Assembly: GCF_001951155.1 (NCBI RefSeq)
Contig: NZ_CP016359.1
Coordinates: forward strand, 3,620,001 to 3,684,000
Length of the DNA: 64,000 nucleotides
Reading direction: 5' to 3'
From: Christiangramia flava JLT2011
GTDB taxonomy: Bacteria > Bacteroidota > Bacteroidia > Flavobacteriales > Flavobacteriaceae
The position numbers were made by a program, and so were the translations under genes. The notes below the pieces were generated by a model, which ran no database searches, had not been told where the DNA came from, and saw only the letters and a list, made by a program, of their open reading frames with translations. This document shows positions 1-7,631 of this stretch, in pieces. Numbering within the stretch: position 1 is the first letter of the stretch; each line of letters begins with the position of its first letter.

Positions 1-450
1 AACATTTGTATTCGTCTTACCATTTTCAAATATTAATATGCTGAATTTTAAATTTTCCGTACCGTTATTTCCTTCAAACTGGATTTGCCCGTAAGCCGAA
101 TTGACGTTTTCGGAAATTTTTAAATTCTTAACCGGGCCTTCATATTCAATTCCATTGGCATTACCATAGCCGCCACCGGTTTGCCTCACGCCAAAATATG
201 GCAAGAATATAGATACTGAATCAGTTTGAAACCGAATGAAATTAGGATTGCCTATCAAATTGATATTTCCTGCGCGCATAGGCATCGCCCAGTCATTTTC
301 AATTTCAAATTCCTTACTGGAAATCAATTCGGCAACCTGCTGATCATTTAATTTTTCCGAAGAACCGCAACTATTCAAAAAAATGCTCAATAGAACTCCA
401 AAACTTAGCAGTTTAAAAATGTCCGACAGTTTCAATGATAACTTTTTCAT
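1..450 (-). CDS. DUF4251-type lipoprotein, 3' part cut by window edge
   Basis: The frame opens with ATG at 450 and runs off the left edge with no stop, giving 150 residues. The N-terminus is a lipoprotein signal: basic start, hydrophobic core, then lipobox LNSC with the acylated cysteine at residue 28. After it come features I associate with DUF4251 proteins of Bacteroidota: a 'SKEFEIENDWAMPM' stretch (the residue range often seen processed as 'F.a...P') and a 'FLPYFGVRQTGGG' segment. Function of the family is unknown; it should sit on the periplasmic or outer face of the envelope. It starts 9 bases after the stop of the upstream FNT-type channel gene, so the two are probably co-transcribed. 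The C-terminal end is not visible. Confidence 0.75.
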   Translation of the reverse strand, partial: MKKLSLKLSDIFKLLSFGVLLSIFLNSCGSSEKLNDQQVAELISSKEFEIENDWAMPMRAGNINLIGNPNFIRFQTDSVSIFLPYFGVRQTGGGYGNANGIEYEGPVKNLKISENVNSAYGQIQFEGNNGTENLKFSILIFENGKTNTNV

Positions 451-459
451 TTTCAGAAT

Positions 460-1332
460 TTAAGGCATTTTTACATTAAATACAAAAGCACGGTACTTTA
501 ATAACGCGACAAAAAATACCGCTCCAATCGCATTTCCCGCCAGTATTACCACCAGCGTTTGAATATATTCCAAAATAGTAATTTCCGGCGATACCAGCAT
601 AGCTGAAAATATTTCGATATTCCCAATGATACTATGATGCAGCCCGGTAAACCCCATTAACGCTGTTATCAAATATATCACGATAATTTCCCCTACCGTT
701 TCCTTGGAAGATGTAACCAGCCAGGATAGCAGGCCCATTAACCAGCCGGCGAGAATGGCGCTTACCAAAATGGTAAAAACTTCATATTCTACCATATGAA
801 GCCCTATCTTTTCAATATCCAGTTCGGTGAAAATTGCCAATTTTGGACCTACCCATACCAGTGTCAATGCAATTAAGAGTCCGCCTACCAGATTTCCTAG
901 AATTACCAGGCCCCAGATTCGGAATAAACTTCCCAGGCTTCTTTTATTACTCAGAACTGGCAGCGTTAAAAGTGAAGTTTGCTCTGTAAAAAGAATAGAC
1001 TGCCCCATAATCACCAAAATAAAACCGAGTGGGTACACGAAAGCCATGAGTTTAAATACAACCTCTTCGGCAAAATAACCGGATGCGAAATGATGCAAAG
1101 TGGCCAACATTAAAAAACTGAAGCCGATCTCCAGGCCTGCCGTAAACGAACTTAGAAGAATACTGCTCCAACTGCGATCATAAGTTTCACAACCTTCAAT
1201 GATCTGCTGCTTTAGAATTTCCCCATGGCTTTTAGTTTTGGTTCCGTCCTGCTGCTGGTCAGAACCATCAATTTCCTGGTCTACTTTTTCCTGTTTTTTC
1301 TTTTTTTCTTCTTCTTCGTTGTTCTTATTCAT
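460..1332 (-). CDS. Formate/nitrite transporter (FNT) family channel, YfdC-like
   Basis: A 290-residue membrane protein with about six hydrophobic segments between residues 55 and 285. The segment 'GFTGLHHSIIGNIEIF' (about residues 227-242) matches the conserved pore region of FNT proteins, which contains the central histidine, and 'ILVIMGQSILFTEQTSLLTL' matches the first half-repeat. FNT pentamers carry small monovalent anions such as formate or nitrite across the inner membrane; the substrate here cannot be told. The first 45 residues are highly charged (Glu/Lys/Gln-rich) and cytoplasmic, which fits the YfdC branch rather than FocA or NirC. It follows the deaminase gene but a terminator-like hairpin lies between them. 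The ATG at 1332 is the obvious start. Confidence 0.85.
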   Translation of the reverse strand: MNKNNEEEEKKKKQEKVDQEIDGSDQQQDGTKTKSHGEILKQQIIEGCETYDRSWSSILLSSFTAGLEIGFSFLMLATLHHFASGYFAEEVVFKLMAFVYPLGFILVIMGQSILFTEQTSLLTLPVLSNKRSLGSLFRIWGLVILGNLVGGLLIALTLVWVGPKLAIFTELDIEKIGLHMVEYEVFTILVSAILAGWLMGLLSWLVTSSKETVGEIIVIYLITALMGFTGLHHSIIGNIEIFSAMLVSPEITILEYIQTLVVILAGNAIGAVFFVALLKYRAFVFNVKMP

Positions 1333-1344
1333 ATATAGAATTAT

Positions 1345-1373
1345 AAAATCCGAAGAATGGAATCTTCGGATTT
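1345..1373 (-). terminator. Rho-independent terminator downstream of the deaminase gene
   Basis: Inverted repeat AAATCCGAAGA / TCTTCGGATTT with a six-base loop. Read on the minus strand it lies just after the deaminase stop and is followed by a short T run, so it should end that transcript before the channel gene. Confidence 0.55.
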
Positions 1374-1397
1374 GGAACTAAACTATTTTAAAAGTAT

Positions 1398-1877
1398 TTA
1401 GCTAATGAGCTTCTCCTCTCTTTTCAGTTTTTGCCAAATACTTACCGCTTCCTCTCTACAAATTTGAATCATTTTAAATTTGAGTCGTCGTTTTTCTGGA
1501 TCTGAAGCATAATACATATTACTGTACAGAAACCCGAAATCCCGTGCATCTTCTGCTGAAGCAGCAAAATAAATATAATCGAATTTCGCCCAATATGCGG
1601 CACCCAGGCACATCATGCATGGCTCACAGCTCGTAAAAAGCACACAACCACTCAGGTCATTTTTGTTCAGCTTGGTACAGGCACGTTGTATAGCCCGTAG
1701 TTCTGCATGCTGGGTGCAATCACCGTTACAAAGAACCTCGTTCCGCGCTTCAGCAATAATTTCTTCCCCCTGGGTTACGACAGCACCAAATGGCCCGCCA
1801 TTATCCATTTCTCCTCCTTGCCTGGCAAGTTGTAAGGCCCTTGCCATCATCTTTTTCTGAAAATCAAAACTTTCCAT
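1398..1877 (-). CDS. Nucleoside/guanine deaminase (cytidine-deaminase superfamily, GuaD-like)
   Basis: A 159-residue zinc deaminase. The zinc-site motifs are present: HAE (His57, Glu59) and TSCEPCMMC (Cys87 and Cys90 as ligands). The following 'LGAAYWAKFDYIYFAA' and 'DARDFGF' segments resemble Bacillus GuaD guanine deaminase more than tRNA deaminase TadA, which would not have the long C-terminal tail. The likely reaction is hydrolytic deamination of guanine to xanthine in purine salvage, though substrate assignment within this family is uncertain. The frame is open from a TTG at 1886, but the ATG at 1877 is the more natural start and is used here. A terminator-like hairpin follows. Confidence 0.82.
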   Translation of the reverse strand: MESFDFQKKMMARALQLARQGGEMDNGGPFGAVVTQGEEIIAEARNEVLCNGDCTQHAELRAIQRACTKLNKNDLSGCVLFTSCEPCMMCLGAAYWAKFDYIYFAASAEDARDFGFLYSNMYYASDPEKRRLKFKMIQICREEAVSIWQKLKREEKLIS

Positions 1878-2080
1878 CACCTTCAACTGCTTTTCTTTTA
1901 AAGGTACTTCAGAAAAGTCAATAATTACGGGACTTTAGCAGATTTTAGGCTGATTTAAAGGCTATTTTAAGGTAATTCGTTTCAATTGCAAAAATAGTCC
2001 TAAAATATTGCCAAATAAGGCATAAGAGGTTTGGGCTAAAATCAGAAATTCGGTTCCTTTAAGTAAAATTAAATCAAACT

Positions 2081-2380
2081 ATGGAAGCAATATTTGAATT
2101 TGTACAGCTTACTAAAAGTGAACGTTTAGAGGAGTTCACGCAGAAAAAATTAGAGAAATTAGAAAATAAATATAATTGGGTCATTAGAGCCAATGTCTTT
2201 TTTAAAAGAGATGAAAATCAAAAACCGAATGGGTACATCTGTGAGATTCGCCTGAGCGTACCCGGCCCGGAGATTTTTGCCGAATCTAATGAGGATTCGT
2301 TTGAAGCTGCCGCTGCCGCAACCGTTAAGGATCTCGAAAGGCAATGCGAGAAAAAGAAAGCAAAAATGATATCACATTAA
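2081..2380 (+). CDS. raiA: Ribosome hibernation factor, short HPF/RaiA type
   Basis: A 99-residue protein of the RaiA/HPF (sigma-54 modulation, S30AE) family. It has the expected beta-alpha-beta pattern: an N-terminal strand 'EAIFEFVQLTKSERLEEF', a basic central helix, then 'EIRLSVPGPEIFAESNEDSFEAAAAATVKDLERQ', the conserved second helix of the family. Such proteins bind the 30S decoding centre and stabilise inactive ribosomes in stationary phase or starvation. The length is that of the short form without the C-terminal dimerisation domain. It is a single-gene unit, ended by a strong terminator shared with the convergent aconitase gene. Confidence 0.88.
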   Translation: MEAIFEFVQLTKSERLEEFTQKKLEKLENKYNWVIRANVFFKRDENQKPNGYICEIRLSVPGPEIFAESNEDSFEAAAAATVKDLERQCEKKKAKMISH

Positions 2381-2387
2381 AAAAAAT

Positions 2388-2414
2388 AAAGCCCTTCTTC
2401 GGAAGGGCTTTTTT
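2388..2414. terminator. Bidirectional terminator between raiA and the aconitase gene
   Basis: Ten-base stem AAAGCCCTTC / GAAGGGCTTT closed by a UUCG tetraloop on a C-G pair, flanked by A and T runs on both sides. It can end transcription from both directions. Confidence 0.82.
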
Positions 2415-2432
2415 AATGCTATTATTTAAATG

Positions 2433-4418
2433 CTAAGCTTTAAGATCCTGTTCTTCCAGCTTATCTTTAAATTCATTAATAATTCCTCCTTTTAAAAGAA
2501 TATTGATCTGGCGATCACTCAGGCTATGACGTGTTTTAAAACTGGCCTCTCCTCCACTCTTCTTTTTCACCACTACTTCAATTTCTTTTCGATTTTGCAC
2601 ATCTTCCCGCAAATTTCTGAAACTAACCTCGTCTCCCTGTTCGATCTTATCATAATCAGCGATATCAATGAATTCCAAAGGTAAAATTCCGAAGTTTACA
2701 AGGTTCTGCCAGGCGATTCGCGCGTAAGAATTGGCAATTACAGCGGCCTGTCCCAGGTATTTCGGGGCTAAGGCAGCATGTTCTCTACTAGAACCCTGTG
2801 CGTAATTATCTTTGGCTACCACAATATGACCACCAAATTGATCCTTGGCTTCCATCGCCCGGTCATAAAATGTTTCATCTATAACGGTATAAGAATATTT
2901 GCTGATTTCCGGGAGGTTACTTCTGAAAGGCAGGACTTCTGCACCCGCTTTTAGAATTTCATCAGTAGATATATTGTCGCCCATTTTCAGCAGAACCGGA
3001 ACGTCATATTGATCCTTCATTGGTTCGATATGTGGAAGAGATTTGATGTTCGGTCCTTTTTTCAATTCTACGTTGGTTCCGTCTTCGGGCGGTGCCACCA
3101 GCATTTCGGTATTGATAATTTCAGTTTCCGGATGGATGAACTGGGGGTAACTCATTCCGTAGATTTTTCCCAGGTCACGAGGATCGGTAATTTTTCCGGT
3201 CAATGCGGAAGCTGCCGCGGTTTCCGGGCTGCACAAATGTACTTGGTCATCTTTTGTTCCTGATCTGTCTGGGAAATTCCGTGGCATTGTTCTTAAACTG
3301 ATGGTTCCGGAAGCCGGAGCCTGTCCCATACCGATACAACCCATACAGCCGGACTGGTGAAAACGTGCACCGGCCTTGATGAGATTGGCAAAAGCCTTAT
3401 TATCAATCATATTCTGGATCATCTGTCGCGAAGTAGGATTGATATCAAAAGAAACGTCATTATTCACCGATTTTCCGTCAACTATGGCTCCGGCGATCCA
3501 GAAATCCCGTAATCCCGGATTTGCCGAAGATCCTATTACCACCTGGCTGATGTCTTTTCCTTCCACCTCCCGAACCGGGACAACATTCCCGGGACTTGTT
3601 GGCAAAGCAATAAGCGGGATAAGATCATCCAGCACAATTTCATCATTAAGATCATATTCGCAGCCTTCATCTGCCAGTAATTCGGTCCAATCTTCTTCAC
3701 GTCCCTGTGATTTCAAAAACCTTTTAGTTTCCTGGTCGCTTGGGAAAACGGTAGTAGTAGCGCCAAGTTCCGCCCCCATATTGGCAATTACATGACGATC
3801 CATCGCGCTCAGATACTGAAGACCTTCACCATAATATTCTATCACTTTTCCAACGCCTCCTTTAACATCATATCTTCTCAACATTTCCAGGATCACATCT
3901 TTGGCACTCACCCAGTCGGGAAGTTTTCCGGTGAGTTTGACTCCCATCACTTTTGGCATTTTGACAAAATAGGCCTGTCCGGCGATAGCGGCAGCCACAT
4001 CCAGACCGCCCGTACCAATGGCCAACATTCCAAGGGAACCCGCCGCCGGGGTGTGACTATCTGATCCCACCATGGTTTTACCAGGCTTTCCGAATCGCTG
4101 CATATGAACCGGGTGGCTAACACCATTTCCCGGCCTGCTGTACCATAAACCGAAACGTTGCGCAGCAGAATGCAGGAACAAATGATCATCAGCATTTTTA
4201 TAATCGGTTTGCAACAGGTTATGATCTACATACTGAACAGCGACTTCGGTTTGGGCTTTTTTGAGTCCCATAGCTTCCAGTTCCAGCTGAACCAGCGTTC
4301 CCGTAGCATCCTGAAGAAGCGCCTGGTCAATCTTAATTCCGATTTCCTTTCCAGGAGTCATTTCGCCTTCGAGAAGATGTTCTTTGATTAATTTTTGAGT
4401 GACATTGAGTTTTGACAT
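2433..4418 (-). CDS. Aconitate hydratase, Aquifex-type (acon_putative family)
   Basis: A 661-residue aconitase-superfamily protein. Visible landmarks: 'MVGSDSHTPAAGSLGMLAIG' (residues 117-136), the Fe-S segment 'SGCMGCIGMGQAP' (Cys358, Cys361), and the swivel-domain active site 'YAQGSSREHAALAP' (539-552) with the substrate-binding Ser/Arg. The citrate-isocitrate interconversion of the TCA cycle is the likely role. It is shorter than mitochondrial/AcnA enzymes (about 750-900 residues), as expected of the TIGR01342-like group. One oddity: where classical aconitases have the first cluster cysteine (IGSCTN), this protein reads IGSSAN (Ser298); Cys396 in 'HLCSPETAAASAL' might serve instead. It is monocistronic, with a terminator after it. 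Confidence 0.85.
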   Translation of the reverse strand: MSKLNVTQKLIKEHLLEGEMTPGKEIGIKIDQALLQDATGTLVQLELEAMGLKKAQTEVAVQYVDHNLLQTDYKNADDHLFLHSAAQRFGLWYSRPGNGVSHPVHMQRFGKPGKTMVGSDSHTPAAGSLGMLAIGTGGLDVAAAIAGQAYFVKMPKVMGVKLTGKLPDWVSAKDVILEMLRRYDVKGGVGKVIEYYGEGLQYLSAMDRHVIANMGAELGATTTVFPSDQETKRFLKSQGREEDWTELLADEGCEYDLNDEIVLDDLIPLIALPTSPGNVVPVREVEGKDISQVVIGSSANPGLRDFWIAGAIVDGKSVNNDVSFDINPTSRQMIQNMIDNKAFANLIKAGARFHQSGCMGCIGMGQAPASGTISLRTMPRNFPDRSGTKDDQVHLCSPETAAASALTGKITDPRDLGKIYGMSYPQFIHPETEIINTEMLVAPPEDGTNVELKKGPNIKSLPHIEPMKDQYDVPVLLKMGDNISTDEILKAGAEVLPFRSNLPEISKYSYTVIDETFYDRAMEAKDQFGGHIVVAKDNYAQGSSREHAALAPKYLGQAAVIANSYARIAWQNLVNFGILPLEFIDIADYDKIEQGDEVSFRNLREDVQNRKEIEVVVKKKSGGEASFKTRHSLSDRQINILLKGGIINEFKDKLEEQDLKA

Positions 4419-4488
4419 ATGGCAAGTTTTTCCTTTAAATTACTATGTTTCCGAGGAACAGCCGGGCCATTTAACAATATCTTAGATT

Positions 4489-4496
4489 TAAATTTG
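4489..4496 (+). promoter_or_regulatory. Putative -7 promoter element (TAAATTTG)
   Basis: Exact match to the Bacteroidota -7 consensus TAnnTTTG, about 49 bases before the start of the small membrane protein. No clear -33 element is seen. Confidence 0.4.
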
Positions 4497-4544
4497 GTGA
4501 GATAAGTGTAATTTCAAACTACAGATGATTTAAATTTCCTATTG

Positions 4545-5093
4545 ATGAATGCGATTATAAAAAGAGCCATCGTTGGCGGGGTTGTTTCCACAATCGTCAT
4601 GGGTACGGGAACTTTTATTCTCGGAAAGCTATCAGGTTATAAAGCACGGGAGTTACTGGTAGATTCCATGTCTGGAATAAACATGCTGTGTAATACCGTG
4701 ATCTTGGGTGCGGTGACAATCCTGGCGCTCATGCTTACCTTACTCAGTATTAGCCGTGCCTCAAAAACGAGCCTAACTAAAAGACATTACAAAGATGTGC
4801 TCATAATTGCCAAAAGCGATACTGTTTTAATTGTCGTTGCGGTCATCACTTTTCTAATGCTGAACCTCCCTATTAGTGAGTCACAACAGGTAGATCCTTC
4901 TTGGTACCAGATCATTTATTATTCCAGCCTCGGTATGGCTTCCATTCTAGGTGGAGGTCTCATTGCGGTGGTCATGATGCTCTACGGAACGATCGCCAAT
5001 GTTATCCTGATCGTTGGACTGGGCGTTACAGATCACCCCATACTCTCAAAAGAAGATGAGGAGGAAGCTGAAAAGCGAAAAGAACAGGAATAA
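4545..5093 (+). CDS. Small integral membrane protein of unknown function
   Basis: A 182-residue protein with four hydrophobic segments (roughly residues 8-30, 47-70, 90-110 and 125-160) and a strongly charged Glu/Lys C-terminal tail. A short soluble loop with basic residues lies between the second and third segments. I do not recognise a family. The open frame could begin at a TTG just before, but the ATG at 4545 is adjacent and preferred. It stands alone between the divergent aconitase gene and a hairpin terminator, with a -7-like element upstream. Confidence 0.7.
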   Translation: MNAIIKRAIVGGVVSTIVMGTGTFILGKLSGYKARELLVDSMSGINMLCNTVILGAVTILALMLTLLSISRASKTSLTKRHYKDVLIIAKSDTVLIVVAVITFLMLNLPISESQQVDPSWYQIIYYSSLGMASILGGGLIAVVMMLYGTIANVILIVGLGVTDHPILSKEDEEEAEKRKEQE

Positions 5094-5095
5094 AA

Positions 5096-5120
5096 AAACC
5101 GCTCATTTTTGAACGGTTTT
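5096..5120 (+). terminator. Hairpin terminator after the membrane-protein gene
   Basis: Stem AAAACCG..TC / GA..CGGTTTT with a six-base AT loop and a T run, starting three bases after the stop codon. Confidence 0.6.
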
Positions 5121-5149
5121 ATCATCAATACCTTTTATGGAACGCTAGT

Positions 5150-5866
5150 TTAACTTTTTCCCAAACTGTTTAAGATATCAATCTGGTGACCTTCTTCCAG
5201 GTTGAATCCCGGTTTTCCTTTCCGCGGAAATAAATAGGTAAATGGTGTATTGAATGCGGCCCAACTTTCGGCTAGACCATAATCATTATTTTCATTTTTC
5301 TTTTCCGGTCTGCTGAAAGTGTTTAATTCTGAATCATAAGCGGAACCAACCGCATCCTCACCTGGGAAGAGCATTCCGTCATTAATGTCAGAATAAACAA
5401 CTACTGAAGCTCCTTCGCTTCCAGGCAGGTCGAAAATATTGATCCCGAAAGCATCCAGGTTTTTGTCTTTAGCGGTCAGATCTTTTGTCTTAAAAGAATC
5501 TTTAAAATTATTTCTTGGGTGGGCGTATATTGGAGCATCTCCAGCGTCTTTAGAAATAGTGGCAAGATCTGCGTAAGCCGTCTTCAATATTCCGTCGCAG
5601 GTGATAAGAATTCCTTTAATATTATAACCTTCTTCGACCAGCTTTTTAACCGCAGATTTAGTTAACGCTTCCACGGTATCGATCAAAAGCATATCGCGTC
5701 TGTTCAGGTGCCTGATGGCATAGGCCTGATTGAATGTTCCATCTACCTCGTCCCCCTTGATAATAAACGTATCGGGAATCAGTTTTAGAAATTTTCCAGT
5801 TTCCCCCTGCTGAATGAATTCCGGAGTCTGGCTATGTAACACCTCCATTTTATCTACTGTCTTCAT
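5150..5866 (-). CDS. Metallo-beta-lactamase-fold protein lacking metal ligands
   Basis: A 238-residue cytosolic protein with no signal peptide. Its layout follows the metallo-beta-lactamase fold: 'NQAYAIRHLNRRDMLLID' resembles the family's N-terminal strands, 'IKGILITCDGILKTAY' sits where 'ILLTHxHxDHxGG' is expected, and 'FDLPGSEGASVVVYSDINDGMLFPGEDAVG' sits where 'PGHTpGS...LF.GD' is expected. All metal-binding positions are changed (HxHxDH absent, GH to GS, GD to GE). It is therefore unlikely to be a metal hydrolase; a binding or structural role is possible. Fold assignment is from pattern only. It has no close neighbour on its strand within 180 bases. Confidence 0.6.
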   Translation of the reverse strand: MKTVDKMEVLHSQTPEFIQQGETGKFLKLIPDTFIIKGDEVDGTFNQAYAIRHLNRRDMLLIDTVEALTKSAVKKLVEEGYNIKGILITCDGILKTAYADLATISKDAGDAPIYAHPRNNFKDSFKTKDLTAKDKNLDAFGINIFDLPGSEGASVVVYSDINDGMLFPGEDAVGSAYDSELNTFSRPEKKNENNDYGLAESWAAFNTPFTYLFPRKGKPGFNLEEGHQIDILNSLGKS

Positions 5867-6003
5867 AAAAATTTGAATTTTTAATTTCTCTTTTGAAGAT
5901 ACAAAATGACCAAGGCATCAACAATCTCCTTTGAGAATGTTTAACTGCTTTTAGGAGTTAATTAACGGAAGCTACTTCATGATAATTTTCAGTATTCATC
6001 AAA

Positions 6004-6031
6004 AAAAATCCCGGTTAAAACCGGGATTTTT
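6004..6031 (-). terminator. Strong terminator after the OmpA-lipoprotein gene
   Basis: Perfect inverted repeat AAAATCCCGGTT / AACCGGGATTTT, followed on the minus strand by a run of eight T residues. Confidence 0.82.
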
Positions 6032-6052
6032 AGTTTGAGCATTCAAGCGATT

Positions 6053-6763
6053 TTAATTTTGATCGCTATCCTGTTGTTCTGCCTGTTGTTTGGCCTGCTC
6101 CTTCAGTTCATCATTAGCCACAATAGCTAATTCCACTCTTCTGTTTTTAGCACGACCCTCTACGGTACTATTATCATATTTTGGCTGAGATTCTCCATAC
6201 CATTTAGTGGTAAATCTTCCGGAACTAATTCCTCCATCAACCAAATAACTGGTCACTGCCTGAGCTCTGTTCTTAGAAAGTGTAAGATTATAACTTTCGC
6301 TACCGGTATTATCGGTATGACCTTCTACCAATACATTGGTTTGAGGATATTCCTTAAAAATATCGATCAGTTTGTTCAAAGTTGCCTGAGAATCTGCGTT
6401 GATATTATACTTATCAGTCGCGAAATAAACACCACTGTTTTCATCAAAAGTCACATTGATACCTTCTCCAACTCTTTCAACTTCAGCTCCAGGAATTTCT
6501 TCTTCGATCTTCTTGGCCTGCTTGTCCATTCGATCTCCAATAATGGCTCCGGCAGTTCCTCCCACTACTCCGCCTATAATGGCTCCAAGAGCAGAATTTC
6601 CGTCACCGGTATTATTCCCGATAACGCCGCCCACAACAGCTCCTCCCGTTGCGCCAATTACGGCTCCTTTTTGTTTATTATTGGCATTCTGTACCGCATC
6701 ACAGCTCATTAACATAGCAGACGCGGCCAGTACCACAAACATTTTATTAAAAATGGTTTTCAT
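6053..6763 (-). CDS. OmpA-family lipoprotein with glycine-zipper domain
   Basis: A 236-residue lipoprotein: signal peptide with lipobox LMSC (Cys21), a glycine-zipper region at residues 34-82 rich in GxxxG repeats, and a C-terminal OmpA/Pal peptidoglycan-binding domain (about 110-225) with 'VEGHTDNTGSESYN' and 'LSKNRAQAVTSYLV', the conserved peptidoglycan-contact motifs, and 'NRRVELAI' near the end. The tail is Gln/Asp-rich. The protein should be anchored in a membrane by lipid and hold the peptidoglycan; the YiaD/YfiB group is the nearest relative. The gene lies 18 bases after the lipocalin-like gene, so both are probably one transcript, ended by the hairpin at 6004-6031. Confidence 0.88.
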   Translation of the reverse strand: MKTIFNKMFVVLAASAMLMSCDAVQNANNKQKGAVIGATGGAVVGGVIGNNTGDGNSALGAIIGGVVGGTAGAIIGDRMDKQAKKIEEEIPGAEVERVGEGINVTFDENSGVYFATDKYNINADSQATLNKLIDIFKEYPQTNVLVEGHTDNTGSESYNLTLSKNRAQAVTSYLVDGGISSGRFTTKWYGESQPKYDNSTVEGRAKNRRVELAIVANDELKEQAKQQAEQQDSDQN

Positions 6764-6781
6764 AGCTTTCAGTATTTAAAA

Positions 6782-7261
6782 TTAATTTTTGGTGAAATTC
6801 ATTCTGATAGTGAACGGTGAACCATCCAGGCTTACCGTTTGTTCCCAAACCATATTGGTATCAGAAAGACTTTTCAGATTTAGACGAAAACCCTGATTTC
6901 CGGTGGTAGACTTGTAGTCTTCATTCGTGGGTTTCAATAGAAAATCATATACTCCGGAAGGAGTGTTTTCTTCATCTATAGACCAGATGAAATAATTACT
7001 GCCCCCATCACAACCCACACCGTTCACCGTATAGGTTCCTCGGTTATTGTTAGAAACGAAATCCCAGTTGCTGTTCTCAAAACAAGATGCCGAAGCGGTA
7101 TTGAAAAGAGTTACATTGAATTCCCCGGGATTGTTAGGATATGTTACGCTGTTTAAGGTCCAGCTTCCATCAAATGTCTTGCGCGCTTCTTTAGCGACTT
7201 TACTTGGCCCGCAGCTAAATACCAGAGCGGCCATGGTAAAAAGTATTAAAAACTTTTTCAT
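6782..7261 (-). CDS. Lipocalin-like lipoprotein
   Basis: A 159-residue protein with a lipoprotein signal (lipobox VFSC, Cys17). The mature part begins 'TFDGSWTLNSVTYP', a typical start of the lipocalin-like beta-barrels found in Bacteroidota, and continues as alternating beta-strand sequence to 'TIRMNFTKN'. Two internal cysteines ('ASCFENSNW', 'NGVGCDGG') could form a disulfide in the periplasm. The ligand is unknown. It precedes the OmpA-family lipoprotein gene by 18 bases, so a shared envelope role is likely. Confidence 0.7.
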   Translation of the reverse strand: MKKFLILFTMAALVFSCGPSKVAKEARKTFDGSWTLNSVTYPNNPGEFNVTLFNTASASCFENSNWDFVSNNNRGTYTVNGVGCDGGSNYFIWSIDEENTPSGVYDFLLKPTNEDYKSTTGNQGFRLNLKSLSDTNMVWEQTVSLDGSPFTIRMNFTKN

Positions 7262-7280
7262 AGTAGTTTAGTTTTAAAAC

Positions 7281-7321
7281 AAAAATCCAATGTAAAATGT
7301 GGTTGCATTTAGACATTGGAT
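7281..7321 (-). terminator. Terminator after the DUF1328 gene
   Basis: Nine-base perfect stem ATCCAATGT / ACATTGGAT with a further inner AAATG/CATTT pairing. On the minus strand it is followed by TTTTTGTTTT and lies just after the DUF1328 stop codon. Confidence 0.65.
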
Positions 7322-7339
7322 TATATTTTCAATTATTGA

Positions 7340-7501
7340 TTATCTTCTGAATAACCTGCTTAAAAGAGAGATCACTAATAATACCAAAAAGATGTAGAAG
7401 ATAATTTTAGCAATGTCTGCAGCTCCTTCAGCTACACCACCAAAACCAAAGATTGCAGCGATGATGGCGATAATCAGAAAAATAACGATCAAACGTATCA
7501 T
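7340..7501 (-). CDS. DUF1328 small membrane protein (53 residues)
   Basis: A short gene of 53 codons with ATG at 7501 and TAA at 7340-7342. The product starts [20 protein letters not shown] and contains '[19 protein letters not shown]', then ends 'SLLSRLFRR'. The two hydrophobic helices separated by the GG..AEGAAD..AK turn are the DUF1328 (YtjA/YqaE-sized) signature. The proteins are inner-membrane and often stress-linked, but their function is not known. An inverted repeat at 7574-7596 upstream may be an operator, and a hairpin terminator follows. Confidence 0.85.
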   Translation of the reverse strand: MIRLIVIFLIIAIIAAIFGFGGVAEGAADIAKIIFYIFLVLLVISLLSRLFRR

Positions 7502-7573
7502 AATTTAAAGTTTTATTGATTAGTCAATTCTAAATTACTGCTACGCCTAAGTTTCAGCAAAAGATTATTATTA

Positions 7574-7596
7574 CTTTAACAAGGCCGTTGTTAAAG
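7574..7596. promoter_or_regulatory. 23-base palindrome upstream of the DUF1328 gene
   Basis: Perfect nine-base arms CTTTAACAA / TTGTTAAAG around GGCCG, about 73 bases before the DUF1328 start. No T run follows on either strand, so an operator is more likely than a terminator. No protein partner can be named. Confidence 0.4.
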
Positions 7597-7631
7597 ATTC
7601 TTAATGAAACTTCGATCAAATTTGATTATTC

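Noticed and set aside
5150..5866. Active metallo-beta-lactamase-type hydrolase
   Set aside because: All the usual metal-binding motifs are absent.
7047..7271. Open frame of 74 codons on the plus strand
   Set aside because: Antisense to the lipocalin-like lipoprotein gene and without any recognisable feature.
7608..7626. Short palindrome ATCAAATTTGAT just after the E1 gene as a terminator
   Set aside because: AT-rich, only six-base arms and no T run; it could arise by chance.
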